Assembly: GCA_019241525.1 (NCBI GenBank)
Contig: JAFAWY010000058.1
Span: forward strand, 1 to 64,000
Direction: 5' to 3'
DNA length: 64,000 nt
Source of the DNA: Pseudonocardiales bacterium
GTDB taxonomy: Bacteria > Actinomycetota > Actinomycetes > Mycobacteriales > Pseudonocardiaceae
This document shows, one piece after another, positions 15,413-25,636 of this stretch (positions within the stretch are counted from its first letter, which is position 1; the number at the start of each line of letters is the position of its first letter). The notes beneath the pieces were generated by a model, which saw nothing but the letters and a program-made list of their open reading frames with translations, had not been told where the DNA came from and ran no database searches. The position numbers and the translations under genes are program-made.

Positions 15413-18181
15413 TTGGCCACCCAGAACGATCGCAGGCCCGCGAGAGTGCGCGTCATCCGGGACGGTGTGGCGGCTCATCTACCGGACATCGACCCTGAAG
15501 AAACCGCGGAGTGGTTGGAAGCCTTCGACTCCGCGGTGCTGTCCGGAGGCAAGCAGCGCGCCCGGTACCTCATGCTGCGGCTGCTCGAACGGGCCCGCGA
15601 GACCGGCGTCGGGGTGCCCGCGCTGACAAGCACGGATTACGTGAACACCATTCCCACCGAGAACGAGCCGTGGTTTCCCGGTGATGAGGAAACCGAGCGA
15701 CGCTACCGCGCCTGGATCCGGTGGAACGCGGCGATGATGGTGCACCGGGCGCAGCGTCCTGGGGTGGGCGTCGGTGGTCACATCTCCACCTACGCCTCCT
15801 CTGCCGCGCTTTACGAGGTGGGTTTCAACCATTTCTTCCGCGGTAAGGATCATCCCGGTGGTGGCGACCAGGTATTCATCCAGGGACATGCGTCTCCGGG
15901 TATCTACGCGCGAGCGTTCCTGGAAGGCCGGCTGTCCGCCGACCAACTCGACGGGTTCCGTCAGGAGTTGTCCCACGCCGGACCCGGCGGCGGCCTTCCG
16001 TCCTACCCGCATCCACGGTTGATGCCCGACTTCTGGGAATTCCCCACGGTCTCGATGGGGCTGGGCTCGATCAATGCGATCTTTCAGGCTCGGCTCAACC
16101 GGTACTTGCATGCCCGCGGCTTCAAGGACACCTCTGACCAGCACGTGTGGGCCTTCCTTGGCGACGGCGAGATGGACGAGCCGGAATCGCGCGGACAGAT
16201 TCAGGTCGCGGCCATCGAGGGCTTGGACAACCTCACTTTCGTGGTGAACTGCAACCTGCAGCGCCTCGACGGTCCTGTCCGGGGCAATGGCAAGATCATC
16301 CAGGAGCTGGAGTCGTTCTTCCGCGGCGCGGGGTGGAATGTCATCAAGGTGATCTGGGGCCGTGAGTGGGATGCCCTGCTGCACGCCGACCGTCAAGGCG
16401 CGCTAGTCAACCTGATGAACGTCACAGCTGACGGTGACTACCAGACCTACAAGGCCAAAGACGGCGCTTACGTTCGCGAACACTTCTTCGGTCGTGATCC
16501 CCGGACCAAAGAACTGGTCAAGAACCTGTCCGATGCTGACTTGTGGAATCTCAAACGAGGTGGACACGACTACCGCAAGGTATACGCGGCTTACCAGGCT
16601 GCTATCCAGCACCACGGTCAACCGACGGTGATCCTGGCCAAGACCATCAAAGGCTACGGCCTGGGTCCGCACTTCGCGGCCCGCAACGCCACCCACCAGA
16701 TGAAAAAGCTCACTCTGGAGGACCTCAAGGTTTTCCGGGACATCCAGCGCATTCCGATCACCGATGACCAGCTTGAGCAGGATCCCACGTTGCCGCCCTA
16801 CTACCACCCCGGTCCAGACGCCCCAGAAATCCGGTACATGTGTGAACGTCGCCGGGCTCTCGGTGGATTCGTGCCCGAGCGCCGAACCAAGTCCAGGACC
16901 CTGGTACTACCTGGCGACAAGGTCTACGACGTGCTGCGCCGCGGGTCGGGCAAGCAGGAGGTGGCCACCACAATGGCCTTCGTCCGGCTGCTCCGAGAGC
17001 TGATCAAGGATCTCGAAATCGGTCCCCGGTTCGTGCCCATCATCCCGGATGAGGCGCGCACCTTCGGCATGGACTCGATGTTCCCCACGCAGAAGATCTA
17101 CAACCCGCACGGTCAGCTCTACACCTCGGTCGACGCCGAGCTGATGCTGGCCTACCGGGAAAACGAGACCGGCCAGATCTTGCATGAGGGCATCAACGAG
17201 GCCGGGTCCACGGCGTCGTTCACCGCGGCGGGCACCTCATACGCCACGCATAACGAGCCGCTGATCCCGATCTACATCTTCTATTCCATGTTCGGTTTCC
17301 AGCGCACCGGCGATGGCCTGTGGGCAGCAGGCGACCAGATGGCCCGCGGGTTCCTGCTCGGCGCGACGGCGGGACGCACCACGCTCGTCGGAGAGGGTTT
17401 GCAGCACAACGACGGGCACTCCGTACTGCTGGCTGCGTCCAACCCCGCGGTGGTGGCTTACGACCCGGCGTGGAGCTACGAGATCGCGCACATTGTCCGT
17501 GACGGGTTGCGGCGGATGTACGGCGATGACGGGCGCGATCCGAACGTGTTTTACTACCTCACCATCTATAACGAGCCCTACCAGCAGCCGGCAGAACCCC
17601 ACGACCTCGACGTCGAAGCCCTGTTGCGTGGCCTGTACCGGTACGCCCCAGCACCAGCCACATCCGGACCCCGTGTTCAGCTGGCCGCGTCCGGGGTGGC
17701 ACTTCCCTGGGCACTGCGAGCCCAGGAGTTGCTGGCTCAGGAGTGGGGCGTGCAGGCCGATGTGTGGTCTGCGACGTCGTGGACGGAGCTGCGCCGCGAG
17801 GCTGTCGAGGTCGACCGACATAATCTGCGGCATCCAACAGCCGAACCGCGGCTGCCACACGTGACGCGGGTATTGCAAGGCGCGCCGGGGCCGCTGGTCG
17901 CCGTATCGGACTGGATGCGGGCAGTGCCTGATCTTATCCGTGCCTGGGTGCCCACCGAGCTCGTCACACTCGGCACGGATGGCTTTGGCTTCTCCGACAC
18001 CCGGCCCGCGGCCCGGCGACATTTCCTGGTGGACGCCGAGTCCATCACGGTAGCCGCGCTTGCGGCACTGGCCAGACGTGGCGAGGTCGACCAGTCCGTG
18101 GTCACCGAGGCAGCGCGCCACTACCGCATCGACGATCCCCAGGCCGCCGGTCCGCAAACCTCCGACCCGGGCGTCGCCTAG
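15413..18181 (+). CDS. aceE: Pyruvate dehydrogenase E1 component, homodimeric type
   Basis: Encodes about 922 aa, typical for AceE. It decarboxylates pyruvate with thiamine diphosphate and acetylates the E2 lipoyl groups, feeding acetyl-CoA to the TCA cycle and to the neighbouring fatty-acid operon. The cofactor motif [10 protein letters not shown] ... [11 protein letters not shown] is present, plus the family segments [28 protein letters not shown] and the transketolase-like central block [15 protein letters not shown] prefer the TTG at 15413, because AGGGAG lies 5 bases upstream, over the TTG at 15395. The E2 and E3 genes are not in the window. Actinobacteria share E2 with the 2-oxoglutarate complex, so this is not surprising. 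Confidence 0.95.
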   Translation: MATQNDRRPARVRVIRDGVAAHLPDIDPEETAEWLEAFDSAVLSGGKQRARYLMLRLLERARETGVGVPALTSTDYVNTIPTENEPWFPGDEETERRYRAWIRWNAAMMVHRAQRPGVGVGGHISTYASSAALYEVGFNHFFRGKDHPGGGDQVFIQGHASPGIYARAFLEGRLSADQLDGFRQELSHAGPGGGLPSYPHPRLMPDFWEFPTVSMGLGSINAIFQARLNRYLHARGFKDTSDQHVWAFLGDGEMDEPESRGQIQVAAIEGLDNLTFVVNCNLQRLDGPVRGNGKIIQELESFFRGAGWNVIKVIWGREWDALLHADRQGALVNLMNVTADGDYQTYKAKDGAYVREHFFGRDPRTKELVKNLSDADLWNLKRGGHDYRKVYAAYQAAIQHHGQPTVILAKTIKGYGLGPHFAARNATHQMKKLTLEDLKVFRDIQRIPITDDQLEQDPTLPPYYHPGPDAPEIRYMCERRRALGGFVPERRTKSRTLVLPGDKVYDVLRRGSGKQEVATTMAFVRLLRELIKDLEIGPRFVPIIPDEARTFGMDSMFPTQKIYNPHGQLYTSVDAELMLAYRENETGQILHEGINEAGSTASFTAAGTSYATHNEPLIPIYIFYSMFGFQRTGDGLWAAGDQMARGFLLGATAGRTTLVGEGLQHNDGHSVLLAASNPAVVAYDPAWSYEIAHIVRDGLRRMYGDDGRDPNVFYYLTIYNEPYQQPAEPHDLDVEALLRGLYRYAPAPATSGPRVQLAASGVALPWALRAQELLAQEWGVQADVWSATSWTELRREAVEVDRHNLRHPTAEPRLPHVTRVLQGAPGPLVAVSDWMRAVPDLIRAWVPTELVTLGTDGFGFSDTRPAARRHFLVDAESITVAALAALARRGEVDQSVVTEAARHYRIDDPQAAGPQTSDPGVA

Positions 18182-18246
18182 CGATCACCCGGTTACCGGG
18201 TCGATCAACGCCGACATGGAGCCATGGCGGGGAGGAGAAGGTGGGG

Positions 18247-19041
18247 CTAGCCGTTCATCAGGCGAGCAGCCATCTCCCAGACGAGGATCTCAGCGCCGGT
18301 GGTTCCAGCAGTGACCCGCTGGCCACCGGCGGCAGTCATGCGTGCCGCGTCACCGGTGTTCAGCGAGCCGGAGTCTTCCAGATCCACCGTGCCTCGGGCG
18401 ACGAACACGTGCACGAACGCCGCAGCTGGTAGGCCGACATTGGCTCCGGGTTGCAGCCGTGCGGCGTAGAGGGCCGCATGCTGCTGACGGATGGAAATCG
18501 CTCGGCGGTCGCGGTGAGCGTCCATTCCGGAGGCCACCACCACCAGTTCACCCGACCCCGCTTCGACCGGACCTAACTGATCATTGATGTCCAGCTGCTG
18601 GTAACTAGGTTCGATGGAACGGGTATCCGGCGGAACCCACATCTGCACGAAGTGCACATTCTCGTCGTGTGGCTCGCCGTCCAATCGCCAGGAGTCATTT
18701 TTTTCCGAGTGCCTGATCCCGGTGCCCGCGCTCATGCGCTGAGCTAACCCTGGGTAGATCACCCCGCAGTTGCCGTTGGAATCCTCGTGCACCAGCGACC
18801 CGTCCAGCACCCATGTGACGATCTCCATATCGCGATGCGGATGGGTCTCAAATCCCAAGCCAGGCTCCACGACGTCATCGTTGTTGACCAGCAGCAAGCC
18901 GAAGTGAGTATTCGCCGGATCAAAGTGCCGGCCGAATGAAAAGCTGTGCCGTGAGTCCAGCCAGCCGAGCTCGGTGTGCCTACGGTCCGCCGCTCGGCGC
19001 ACATCGATCTGGGGCGTGAGCTTCGGTGGCGAGCTGACCAT
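18247..19041 (-). CDS. Pirin-family cupin protein
   Basis: Encodes 264 aa with the N-terminal pirin cupin (about 20-130) and a C-terminal cupin-like half. Metal ligands fit the family: HPHRDMEIVTW (two His) and later GTGIRHSEKN (His) plus a Glu region. Pirins bind Fe and act as transcription cofactors or quercetinases; in some bacteria a pirin inhibits pyruvate dehydrogenase E1, which is noteworthy here because the gene is convergent with aceE. That link is inference only. CAAGGAGAGGCGC precedes the ATG at 19041. Confidence 0.88.
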   Translation of the reverse strand: MVSSPPKLTPQIDVRRAADRRHTELGWLDSRHSFSFGRHFDPANTHFGLLLVNNDDVVEPGLGFETHPHRDMEIVTWVLDGSLVHEDSNGNCGVIYPGLAQRMSAGTGIRHSEKNDSWRLDGEPHDENVHFVQMWVPPDTRSIEPSYQQLDINDQLGPVEAGSGELVVVASGMDAHRDRRAISIRQQHAALYAARLQPGANVGLPAAAFVHVFVARGTVDLEDSGSLNTGDAARMTAAGGQRVTAGTTGAEILVWEMAARLMNG

Positions 19042-19184
19042 GCGCCTCTCCTTGACCGCGTTCCAACAATCTCTGGGTCCTACCAGTCTCTTGGCTTAAC
19101 CAAACACTATCGCGCGAAGCCATTTCCCGTTGGCTTTGCGTTGTCGCACTGTTGTCCGGCGGTTCTTCTTAACGTTGCCGTGCG

Positions 19185-20381
19185 ATGCTGGGCGCTATGA
19201 CCGTCCAGACGGGTACGCACTCGCTGTCTGCCAGCACGCTGCGCAAGCTGGCCCTGGCCACCGGTGGGTTGGCTACTGCCAGCGTGGCTGAGATGGAGCT
19301 GCGCTATCCCTGGTTTCGCCGGCTGCCCGCCGACCAGCGAGCCGAAATCCTGCTGGTCACCCAAACCAGCCTGGCGAACTTTGTCGAGTGGCTCAATGAC
19401 CCTCAGCACTCCATCAAGCTGTCTTCTGGGGCTTTTCGCACCGCTCCGCGTGATCTGAGCCGCTGGGTGAGCCTGCGCCAGACCGTCGATCTGGTCCGCA
19501 TCGCTACCTCGGTGTTCGAGCAACAACTACCCGAACTCGCCGCTGACGATGCCGAGCGCGCATTCCTTACCGAGGCTTCCCTGCGCTATAGCCGTGAAGT
19601 CGCCTTCGCCGCAGCCAGCGCCTACGCCGGTGCCGCCGAGGCACGCGGCGCCTGGGACGCCCGGCTGGAAGCCCTGGTCGTGGACGGGATCATGCGCGGC
19701 GACGGTGAGGAGGCGCTGCTGTCCCATGCGGCGGCACTAGGCTTGGAACCCACAGCACCGGCGACGGTATTGGTGGGTAACCCACCCCCGGAAGGTGCAC
19801 CGGAGCTGCTTTCTGACATGAGGGGTACCGCCGCCCGCACTGGGCGGGGGGTACTCGTCGGGGTGCAAGGTTCTCGGCTGGTGCTGATCGTCAGCGGCTG
19901 CCCAGCACTGCCAGAGGACTCGCAGTGGATGATCGACGCCTTCGGGCCAGGTCCGGTAGTGATCGGACCGACGGTGCCTTCGCTCGCCGAAGCACACCGC
20001 AGTGCCGCCGATGCCCTGTCCGCACTGCGTGCCGCCGCGGCCTGGCCCGCGGCGCCACGACCGGTCCCGGCAGCGGAGCTGCTACCGGAACGTGCGCTGG
20101 CCGGAGACCCGGAGGCGGAGCGGCTGTTGGTGGACCAAGTGATGCGACCCCTCACCGCAGCAAGCGGCGGTCTCGTGGAAACGCTGGACGCGTATTTCGA
20201 CGCCAGCGGCGTACTCGAAGCCTGCGCCCGGCGCTTGTTCGTGCATCCCAACACGGTTCGCTACCGGCTACGTCGCATCGCCGAAATCACCGGACGAGTG
20301 CCCAGTGACCCGCGAGACGGGCTCGTGCTGCGAGTAGGCCTGGCAGTCGGCCGGCTGGCCCGCTCGCGCGGCCTGTGGTAG
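19185..20381 (+). CDS. fasR: PucR-type regulator of fatty-acid synthesis
   Basis: Encodes 398 aa (394 if ATG 19197 is used; no clear ribosome-binding site decides). The C-terminus has the PucR helix-turn-helix (ARRLFVHPNTVRYRLRRIAE) preceded by a GGDEF-like central domain. In Streptomyces a regulator with this architecture (FasR) lies just upstream of fabD and activates the fab operon; in mycobacteria the corresponding gene Rv2242 has the same position between aceE and fabD. The gap to fabD (about 150 bases) should contain the binding site; no clear palindrome was seen. Confidence 0.87.
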   Translation: MLGAMTVQTGTHSLSASTLRKLALATGGLATASVAEMELRYPWFRRLPADQRAEILLVTQTSLANFVEWLNDPQHSIKLSSGAFRTAPRDLSRWVSLRQTVDLVRIATSVFEQQLPELAADDAERAFLTEASLRYSREVAFAAASAYAGAAEARGAWDARLEALVVDGIMRGDGEEALLSHAAALGLEPTAPATVLVGNPPPEGAPELLSDMRGTAARTGRGVLVGVQGSRLVLIVSGCPALPEDSQWMIDAFGPGPVVIGPTVPSLAEAHRSAADALSALRAAAAWPAAPRPVPAAELLPERALAGDPEAERLLVDQVMRPLTAASGGLVETLDAYFDASGVLEACARRLFVHPNTVRYRLRRIAEITGRVPSDPRDGLVLRVGLAVGRLARSRGLW

Positions 20382-20532
20382 TCCGTGGCCGGTCCACCCA
20401 CGCACCCTGATGGCAAGCTCAGAGCGCAGGCCGCCACCGAGGTGCTTGTAGACACTCCACAAGAATGGCGCGGTGGACTTCGTGACCGGCGGCATCACCA
20501 CCGTGGCGAACCAGGGTGTTCAGTGGACACCG

Positions 20533-21492
20533 ATGATCGCACTGCTCGCTCCCGGACAAGGCGCCCAGGCCCCCGGCATGCTCGCGCCCTGGCTGGAGAT
20601 GGGCGGCGCGGAGGACCGTATCGCGGCCTGGTCGTGCAGCGCCGAGCTCGATCTACGCCGGCTCGGCACCACAGCGGATGCCGAAGAGATCAAGGACACG
20701 GCGGTGGCCCAGCCACTGATCGTGGCACTGTCGCTGCTCGCCGCCGAGCAACTACTCCGGCGGCTAGACCTGCCGACTGACGCACCGGTCGCCGGGCATT
20801 CGGTCGGCGAGCTGGCCGCGTCGGCGATCGCCGACGTCTTCACCCCCGAGGAAGCCATCGCGCTCGCTGCCCTTCGGGGTCGGGAAATGGCTGCAGCGTG
20901 CAGGCTTGCGGCGACCGGGATGTCAGCAGTACTCGGGGGTGATCCCAATGAGGTCGCAGCGGCGTTGGCGCAATGTGAGCTGGACGTCGCCAACCACAAT
21001 GGCGCTGGGCAGATCGTGGTCGCTGGCCGGATCGAGGCGCTGGCGGCGCTGGCCACGCACAAGCCGGCCCGAACGCGGGTCAAACCACTGCCGGTAGCCG
21101 GCGCATTTCATACGCGGTTCATGGCCCCGGCCGAGCGGGCCTTGGCGGACTACGCAGTGAAGCTCGGCGCCAAAAATCCGGCGCGAACGCTGCTGTCCAA
21201 TGCCGACGGGCAAGCGGTCTCCGAGGGAGCAGAGTTGTTGGACCGGCTGGTCGCGCAGGTGACGAAGCCCGTGCGCTGGGACTGCTGTATGGCCACGCTG
21301 CGCGCACTGGGCGTCAGCGCAACGATTGAACTGCCGCCCGCGGGCACGCTGTCCGGCCTGGTCAAAAGGGAATTGACCGGCACCGTCACGCTGGCGCTGA
21401 AGGCACCCGGGGATTTCGACAAGGTTGCTGGTCTGATCAGCGATCACGCCAGCGGGGCGAAGAGGGACGAGTGTTCAGGAATTCACCCGTGA
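20533..21492 (+). CDS. fabD: Malonyl-CoA:ACP transacylase
   Basis: Encodes 319 aa. It transfers malonyl from CoA to acyl carrier protein to supply FAS II elongation. Catalytic S90 sits in GHSVGELA and the His in GAFHTRFM; the N-terminus reads LLAPGQGAQ with the oxyanion Gln. I chose ATG 20533 because mycobacterial FabD begins with nearly the same MIALLAPGQG; the 20 extra residues to 20473 are unlike the family. First gene of the fab operon; its stop lies within the overlap with fabH. Confidence 0.94.
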   Translation: MIALLAPGQGAQAPGMLAPWLEMGGAEDRIAAWSCSAELDLRRLGTTADAEEIKDTAVAQPLIVALSLLAAEQLLRRLDLPTDAPVAGHSVGELAASAIADVFTPEEAIALAALRGREMAAACRLAATGMSAVLGGDPNEVAAALAQCELDVANHNGAGQIVVAGRIEALAALATHKPARTRVKPLPVAGAFHTRFMAPAERALADYAVKLGAKNPARTLLSNADGQAVSEGAELLDRLVAQVTKPVRWDCCMATLRALGVSATIELPPAGTLSGLVKRELTGTVTLALKAPGDFDKVAGLISDHASGAKRDECSGIHP

Positions 21493-22481
21493 GTCCCGTC
21501 CTCCGGCAACTCACCCTGACCCCTGGTGCGCGCATCCTGGGTTTGGGCAGCAGGCAACCCGAGCGGATCGTGACCAATGCCGACATTTCCGCTCGCGGGG
21601 TGGACACCACTGACGAGTGGATTCGCGCCCGGGTGGGAATTGAGCAACGCCGCTTTGCCCGCGCTGACGAGTCGGTTGTCGACATGGCCGTTGATGCCGG
21701 CTCCAAAGCGCTTGCCGACGCCGGGCTGGCACCCTCAGAAATCGACGCCGTACTCGTTGCCACCTGCACAATGCCGTCGTTCATCCCTAACGCCGCCGGG
21801 CAGACCGCGGACCGCATCGGAGTGCACGCCGCCGCTGCCTTTGACATCAACGCCGCATGCGCCGGTTTCTGCTACGGGTTGGGCACCGCATCCGACATGA
21901 TCCGCGCCGGCTCCGCGCGCCACGTGCTGGTGATCGGCGCAGAAAAGCTGTCTGACTGGGTCGATCCGATGGACCGATCTACCTGCATCATCTTCGCCGA
22001 CGGCGCGGGCGCCGCGGTGGTCGGCCCGGTCGAGGAGGGTGATCGTCCCGGCATCGGTCCGATCGCCGCCGGCAGCGCCGGGGATCTGGTCGACACCATC
22101 GTGATCTCCGACCGCAACTCGTTCATCCACCAGGACGGCCGGGAGGTGTACCGGTGGGCGATCACCAAGATCGCACCGGTGGCTCTACGGGCATTGGAAC
22201 TGGCCGGGGTGGCCCCGGCGGATGTCGATGTGTTGGTGCCGCACCAGGCCAACCTGCGCATCGTCGAGGCCATCGCCAAGCGCATCCGGGCCGCCGGAGC
22301 CCCCGGGGATATGGTGGTCGCCGACGACATCATCCACTCGGGAAACACATCCTCGGCATCGATACCTCTCGCGCTCGACCACATGCGAGCCGAGGGCCGG
22401 GTCCGTTCCGGAGACCTAGCGCTGCTGGTCGGGTTCGGCGCCGGACTGTCCTACGCAAGCCAGGTGGTGGTCCTGCCGTGA
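21471..22481 (+). CDS. fabH: 3-oxoacyl-ACP synthase III
   Basis: Encodes up to 336 aa. It condenses acetyl- or branched acyl-CoA with malonyl-ACP to start FAS II chains. Cys-His-Asn triad is visible: NAACAGFCYG, VPHQANLRI and HSGNTSSAS. The GTG at 21471 has AGAGGG upstream; a GTG at 21489 overlapping the fabD TGA is an equally fair alternative (330 aa). Mycobacteria keep FabH away from the fabD-acpM-kasA operon, while Streptomyces place it between fabD and acpP as here, which argues against a mycobacterium. Confidence 0.94.
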   Translation: MFRNSPVSPVLRQLTLTPGARILGLGSRQPERIVTNADISARGVDTTDEWIRARVGIEQRRFARADESVVDMAVDAGSKALADAGLAPSEIDAVLVATCTMPSFIPNAAGQTADRIGVHAAAAFDINAACAGFCYGLGTASDMIRAGSARHVLVIGAEKLSDWVDPMDRSTCIIFADGAGAAVVGPVEEGDRPGIGPIAAGSAGDLVDTIVISDRNSFIHQDGREVYRWAITKIAPVALRALELAGVAPADVDVLVPHQANLRIVEAIAKRIRAAGAPGDMVVADDIIHSGNTSSASIPLALDHMRAEGRVRSGDLALLVGFGAGLSYASQVVVLP

Positions 22482-22566
22482 AGCGCCGGCTACGCATCTG
22501 GACAATGCATCGCCGCAGGGGACGCTGCGCCCCGATCATCGAGATCGACGGAAGGGACGTACACCA

Positions 22567-22812
22567 GTGACGAACGAGGAAATCCTCAAGGGCATTGCCG
22601 AGATCGTGAACGAGGTAGCAGGGGTCGAGACCAGCGAGATCACCCCAGAGAAGTCCTTTGTGGACGAATTGGACATCGACTCGCTGTCCATGGTGGAAAT
22701 TGCGGTACAGGTGGAGGATCGCTTCGGCGTCAAGGTGCCCGATGAGGTGCTGGCCAATCTGAAGACGGTCGGCGACGCGGTGGACTACGTAGCCAAGACC
22801 ACCATCACATGA
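22567..22812 (+). CDS. acpP: Acyl carrier protein
   Basis: Encodes 81 aa, a four-helix carrier. The phosphopantetheine site is S39 in ELDIDSLSMVE. It carries the growing chain between the FAS II enzymes. An AAGGGACG sequence lies before the GTG at 22567. It is 85 bases behind fabH and 30 before the condensing enzyme gene, in the order usual for this operon. Confidence 0.95.
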   Translation: MTNEEILKGIAEIVNEVAGVETSEITPEKSFVDELDIDSLSMVEIAVQVEDRFGVKVPDEVLANLKTVGDAVDYVAKTTIT

Positions 22813-22842
22813 CGCCGTGCACGCATTCCGGCGGAGAGGAAC

Positions 22843-24066
22843 ATGACCACTGAGGTTGTCATTACTGGGCTCGGAGCCACGACCCCACTCGGCGGCGACG
22901 TGACATCCACTTGGGACGCCCTGCGCTCCGGCAAGAGCGGCGTCGTGGCGCTGACCGAGGACTGGGTTGATCGCTATGACCTGCCGGTGCGGATCGCCGC
23001 GAAACTGGCAGTGGATCCCAGTGACTCACTTCCCCGCGTACAGGCTCGCCGCTGGGATCGCTGCGAGCAGGTCGCGGTGATCGCTGCTCGGGAAGCCTGG
23101 CTGCACGCAGGCGCCCCCGAGGTCGAACCGGAGCGGCTGGCTGTGGTAATCGGCACCGGGATCGGTGGCGCGATTACCCTGCTGGGCCAGGATGATCTAC
23201 TTGAGAACGCCGGAGTGCGCAAGGTCTCGCCTCTGACCATCCCCATGCTCATGCCCAACGGGCCAGCCGCCCATGTCGGGCTGGACCTCGGTGCCCGCGG
23301 TGGGGTGCACGCGCCTGTTGCCGCTTGTGCATCAGGCGCCGAGGCGTTGGCCATCGCGTGGCGGATGCTGCGCGCGGGTGAGGTCGACGTGGTGGTGGCC
23401 GGTGGAGCCGAGGCGTGCATCACTCCCATCACGTTGGCCGGGTTTGCCCAGATGCGTGCCATGAGTACCCGCAACAACGAACCCGAACGGGCCTCCCGAC
23501 CGTTTGACATGGCCCGGGACGGGTTCGTACTGGGGGAGGGCGCTGGAGTGATGGTGATGGAACGGGGGGATTTCGCCGCGGCCCGAGGGGCGACCCGACA
23601 CGCTCGGCTTGCGGGGGTCGGCACGAGCTCAGACGGCCACCACATCACCGCCCCTGAACCAGAGGGCATTGGCGCCGCTAGGGCGATTTCCGCCGCGCTA
23701 CGCACCGCCGGGCTGGCCAAAACAGATATCGACCATGTCAACGCGCACGCCACCGCCACCACGGTCGGTGACGTCGCCGAGGCGGCCGCTATCCGGACGG
23801 CGATCGGCGATCACACGGTGGTCACCGCGCCCAAAGGTGCATTGGGGCACCTCCTCGGTGCAGCCGGTGCGGTGGAGGGCCTGGCTTGCGTGCTCGCGCT
23901 ACGAGACGGTGTCGTACCACCGACATTGAACTTGGAGGATGCCGATCCGGGGGTACGGCTCGACGTGGCGACCGGCTCAGCCCGCGAGATGAAGCTGACC
24001 GCCGCCGTCAACGACTCCTTCGGATTCGGCGGCCACAACGTGGCACTGGCCTTCATCTCGGCGTGA
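22843..24066 (+). CDS. fabF: 3-oxoacyl-ACP synthase II (FabF/KasA-like)
   Basis: Encodes 407 aa. It elongates acyl-ACP by two carbons. The triad is Cys162 (AACASGAEALA), then His in HVNAHATATTVGD and His in KGALGHLLGAAG; FGFGGHN near the end is the usual glycine-rich loop. GGAGAGGAAC precedes the ATG. Only one such gene is present, unlike the kasA-kasB pair of mycobacteria, so mycolate-length specialisation is not indicated here. Same operon as acpP and accD. Confidence 0.94.
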   Translation: MTTEVVITGLGATTPLGGDVTSTWDALRSGKSGVVALTEDWVDRYDLPVRIAAKLAVDPSDSLPRVQARRWDRCEQVAVIAAREAWLHAGAPEVEPERLAVVIGTGIGGAITLLGQDDLLENAGVRKVSPLTIPMLMPNGPAAHVGLDLGARGGVHAPVAACASGAEALAIAWRMLRAGEVDVVVAGGAEACITPITLAGFAQMRAMSTRNNEPERASRPFDMARDGFVLGEGAGVMVMERGDFAAARGATRHARLAGVGTSSDGHHITAPEPEGIGAARAISAALRTAGLAKTDIDHVNAHATATTVGDVAEAAAIRTAIGDHTVVTAPKGALGHLLGAAGAVEGLACVLALRDGVVPPTLNLEDADPGVRLDVATGSAREMKLTAAVNDSFGFGGHNVALAFISA

Positions 24067-24106
24067 CCAGTCGCGCAAGTAGGCACTGCTTCAAGGAGAT
24101 CATCCG

Positions 24107-25603
24107 ATGACAGCTCTGGTCGATCGTTCCCATGCCGCGACCCAGTCGGCCGACGGCCAGTCCAGCGAGGGACAGACCGTAGACCCGCGGGACCCGGAAC
24201 GACGGCTGACGTGCCTGTTTGATCCGGCCACGCTGGTGCCACTGCATCCTCATGACTGCAGCGGAGCCTTCGCCGCCCGGGGCCGCATCGACGGGACAAA
24301 GGTGATCGCCTACTGCACGGACGCCACCACGATGGGCGGCGCGATGGGCTCCGAAGGTTGCCGGCACATCGTGGAAGCCATCGACATTGCGATCCGGGAG
24401 CGGTCACCGGTAATCGGGTTGTGGCACTCCGGTGGGGCCCGGATCGCGGAGGGGGCAGAAGCGCTCGACGCCGTCGGGCAGGTTTTCGCCGCGATGGTGC
24501 GGGCCTCCGGACGGGTGCCGCAGATTTCCGTGGTACTCGGTGCTGCTGCGGGCGGAGCGGCTTACGGTCCCGCGCTCACCGACGTCGTCATCATGGCTCC
24601 AGAGGGGCGGATCTTCGTGACCGGCCCGGACGTCGTGCGCAGCGTCACTGGCGAGCAGATCGACATGGAGGCGCTGGGCGGTCCGGACGCGCACGGCAAA
24701 AAATCGGGTGTGGCGCACGTGGTGGCCACCTCAGAGCCCGACGCGTTGCTGCGGGCGCGCCATGTCGCCGGGCTGTTCGCCCGTCCTGGAATGTTCGATT
24801 TGCACTCGTTCGATGAGGAGGTCGACCTCTCGGAGTTCCTGCCCGCAGAGCGCCAACGTGCGTATGACGTTCGGCCCTTGCTCCGCGCGGTACTGGATGG
24901 CGCCGATGCTGACCCGGCCAATGCGGCTGGCGGCCCCGCTTCGCCTGGAGGTTTCGTCGAGCTGCAGCCCAAATGGGCACCCAACATCGTCATAGGCCTG
25001 GGCAGGCTGGCGGGCCGGACCGTCGGCGTGATCGCAAACAACCCGCTGCGGCTGGGGGGTTGCCTCGACTCCGCATCAGCCGAAAAGGCATCGCGCTTCG
25101 TGCGGATGTGCGATGCGTTCGGCGTGCCCCTGCTTGTACTGGTCGATGTCCCTGGGTACCTGCCGGGTGTGGGTCAGGAGTGGGACGGCGTGGTACGTCG
25201 CGGCGCCAAGCTGCTGCACGCTTTCGCCGAGGCGATCGTTCCCCGGATCACGCTGGTCACGCGCAAGGCATTCGGCGGCGCCTATATCGCGATGAACTCC
25301 CGGTCGCTGGGTGCGACGCAGGTCTTCGCCTGGCCCGATGCCGAGGTGGCCGTCATGGGCGCCAAAGCTGCGGTGGGCATCCTGCACCGCAGGGCCTTGG
25401 CAGCAGCGGCGGAAGATGAGCGCGAGGCGCTGCACGCCAAGCTCGCCAAGCACCATGAGCAGATCGCCGGCGGGGTTGACCGTGCCGTGGCGATCGGCGT
25501 GGTGGACGAGGTGATCAAGCCGACGGAGACCCGGCGACGCCTGGCCGAAGCACTCGCCGCCGCCCCGGCAGGCCGCGGCGCGCACGGCAATATCCCGCTG
25601 TAG
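24107..25603 (+). CDS. accD: Acyl-CoA carboxylase carboxyltransferase subunit
   Basis: Encodes 498 aa, corresponding to AccD6 by position. It transfers the carboxyl group from biotin to acetyl- or propionyl-CoA, giving malonyl-CoA for fabD. Both crotonase-like halves are visible: GLWHSGGARIAEG with GAAAGGAAYGPAL in the N half, and LVLVDVPGYLPGVGQEWDG with RKAFGGAYIAMNSR in the C half. AAGGAGATCATCC precedes the ATG. Last gene of the operon; it is convergent with the next gene. Confidence 0.93.
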   Translation: MTALVDRSHAATQSADGQSSEGQTVDPRDPERRLTCLFDPATLVPLHPHDCSGAFAARGRIDGTKVIAYCTDATTMGGAMGSEGCRHIVEAIDIAIRERSPVIGLWHSGGARIAEGAEALDAVGQVFAAMVRASGRVPQISVVLGAAAGGAAYGPALTDVVIMAPEGRIFVTGPDVVRSVTGEQIDMEALGGPDAHGKKSGVAHVVATSEPDALLRARHVAGLFARPGMFDLHSFDEEVDLSEFLPAERQRAYDVRPLLRAVLDGADADPANAAGGPASPGGFVELQPKWAPNIVIGLGRLAGRTVGVIANNPLRLGGCLDSASAEKASRFVRMCDAFGVPLLVLVDVPGYLPGVGQEWDGVVRRGAKLLHAFAEAIVPRITLVTRKAFGGAYIAMNSRSLGATQVFAWPDAEVAVMGAKAAVGILHRRALAAAAEDEREALHAKLAKHHEQIAGGVDRAVAIGVVDEVIKPTETRRRLAEALAAAPAGRGAHGNIPL

Positions 25604-25636
25604 TCAGCCGCCGTTGACGGCTGTTGAGGTGCGATG

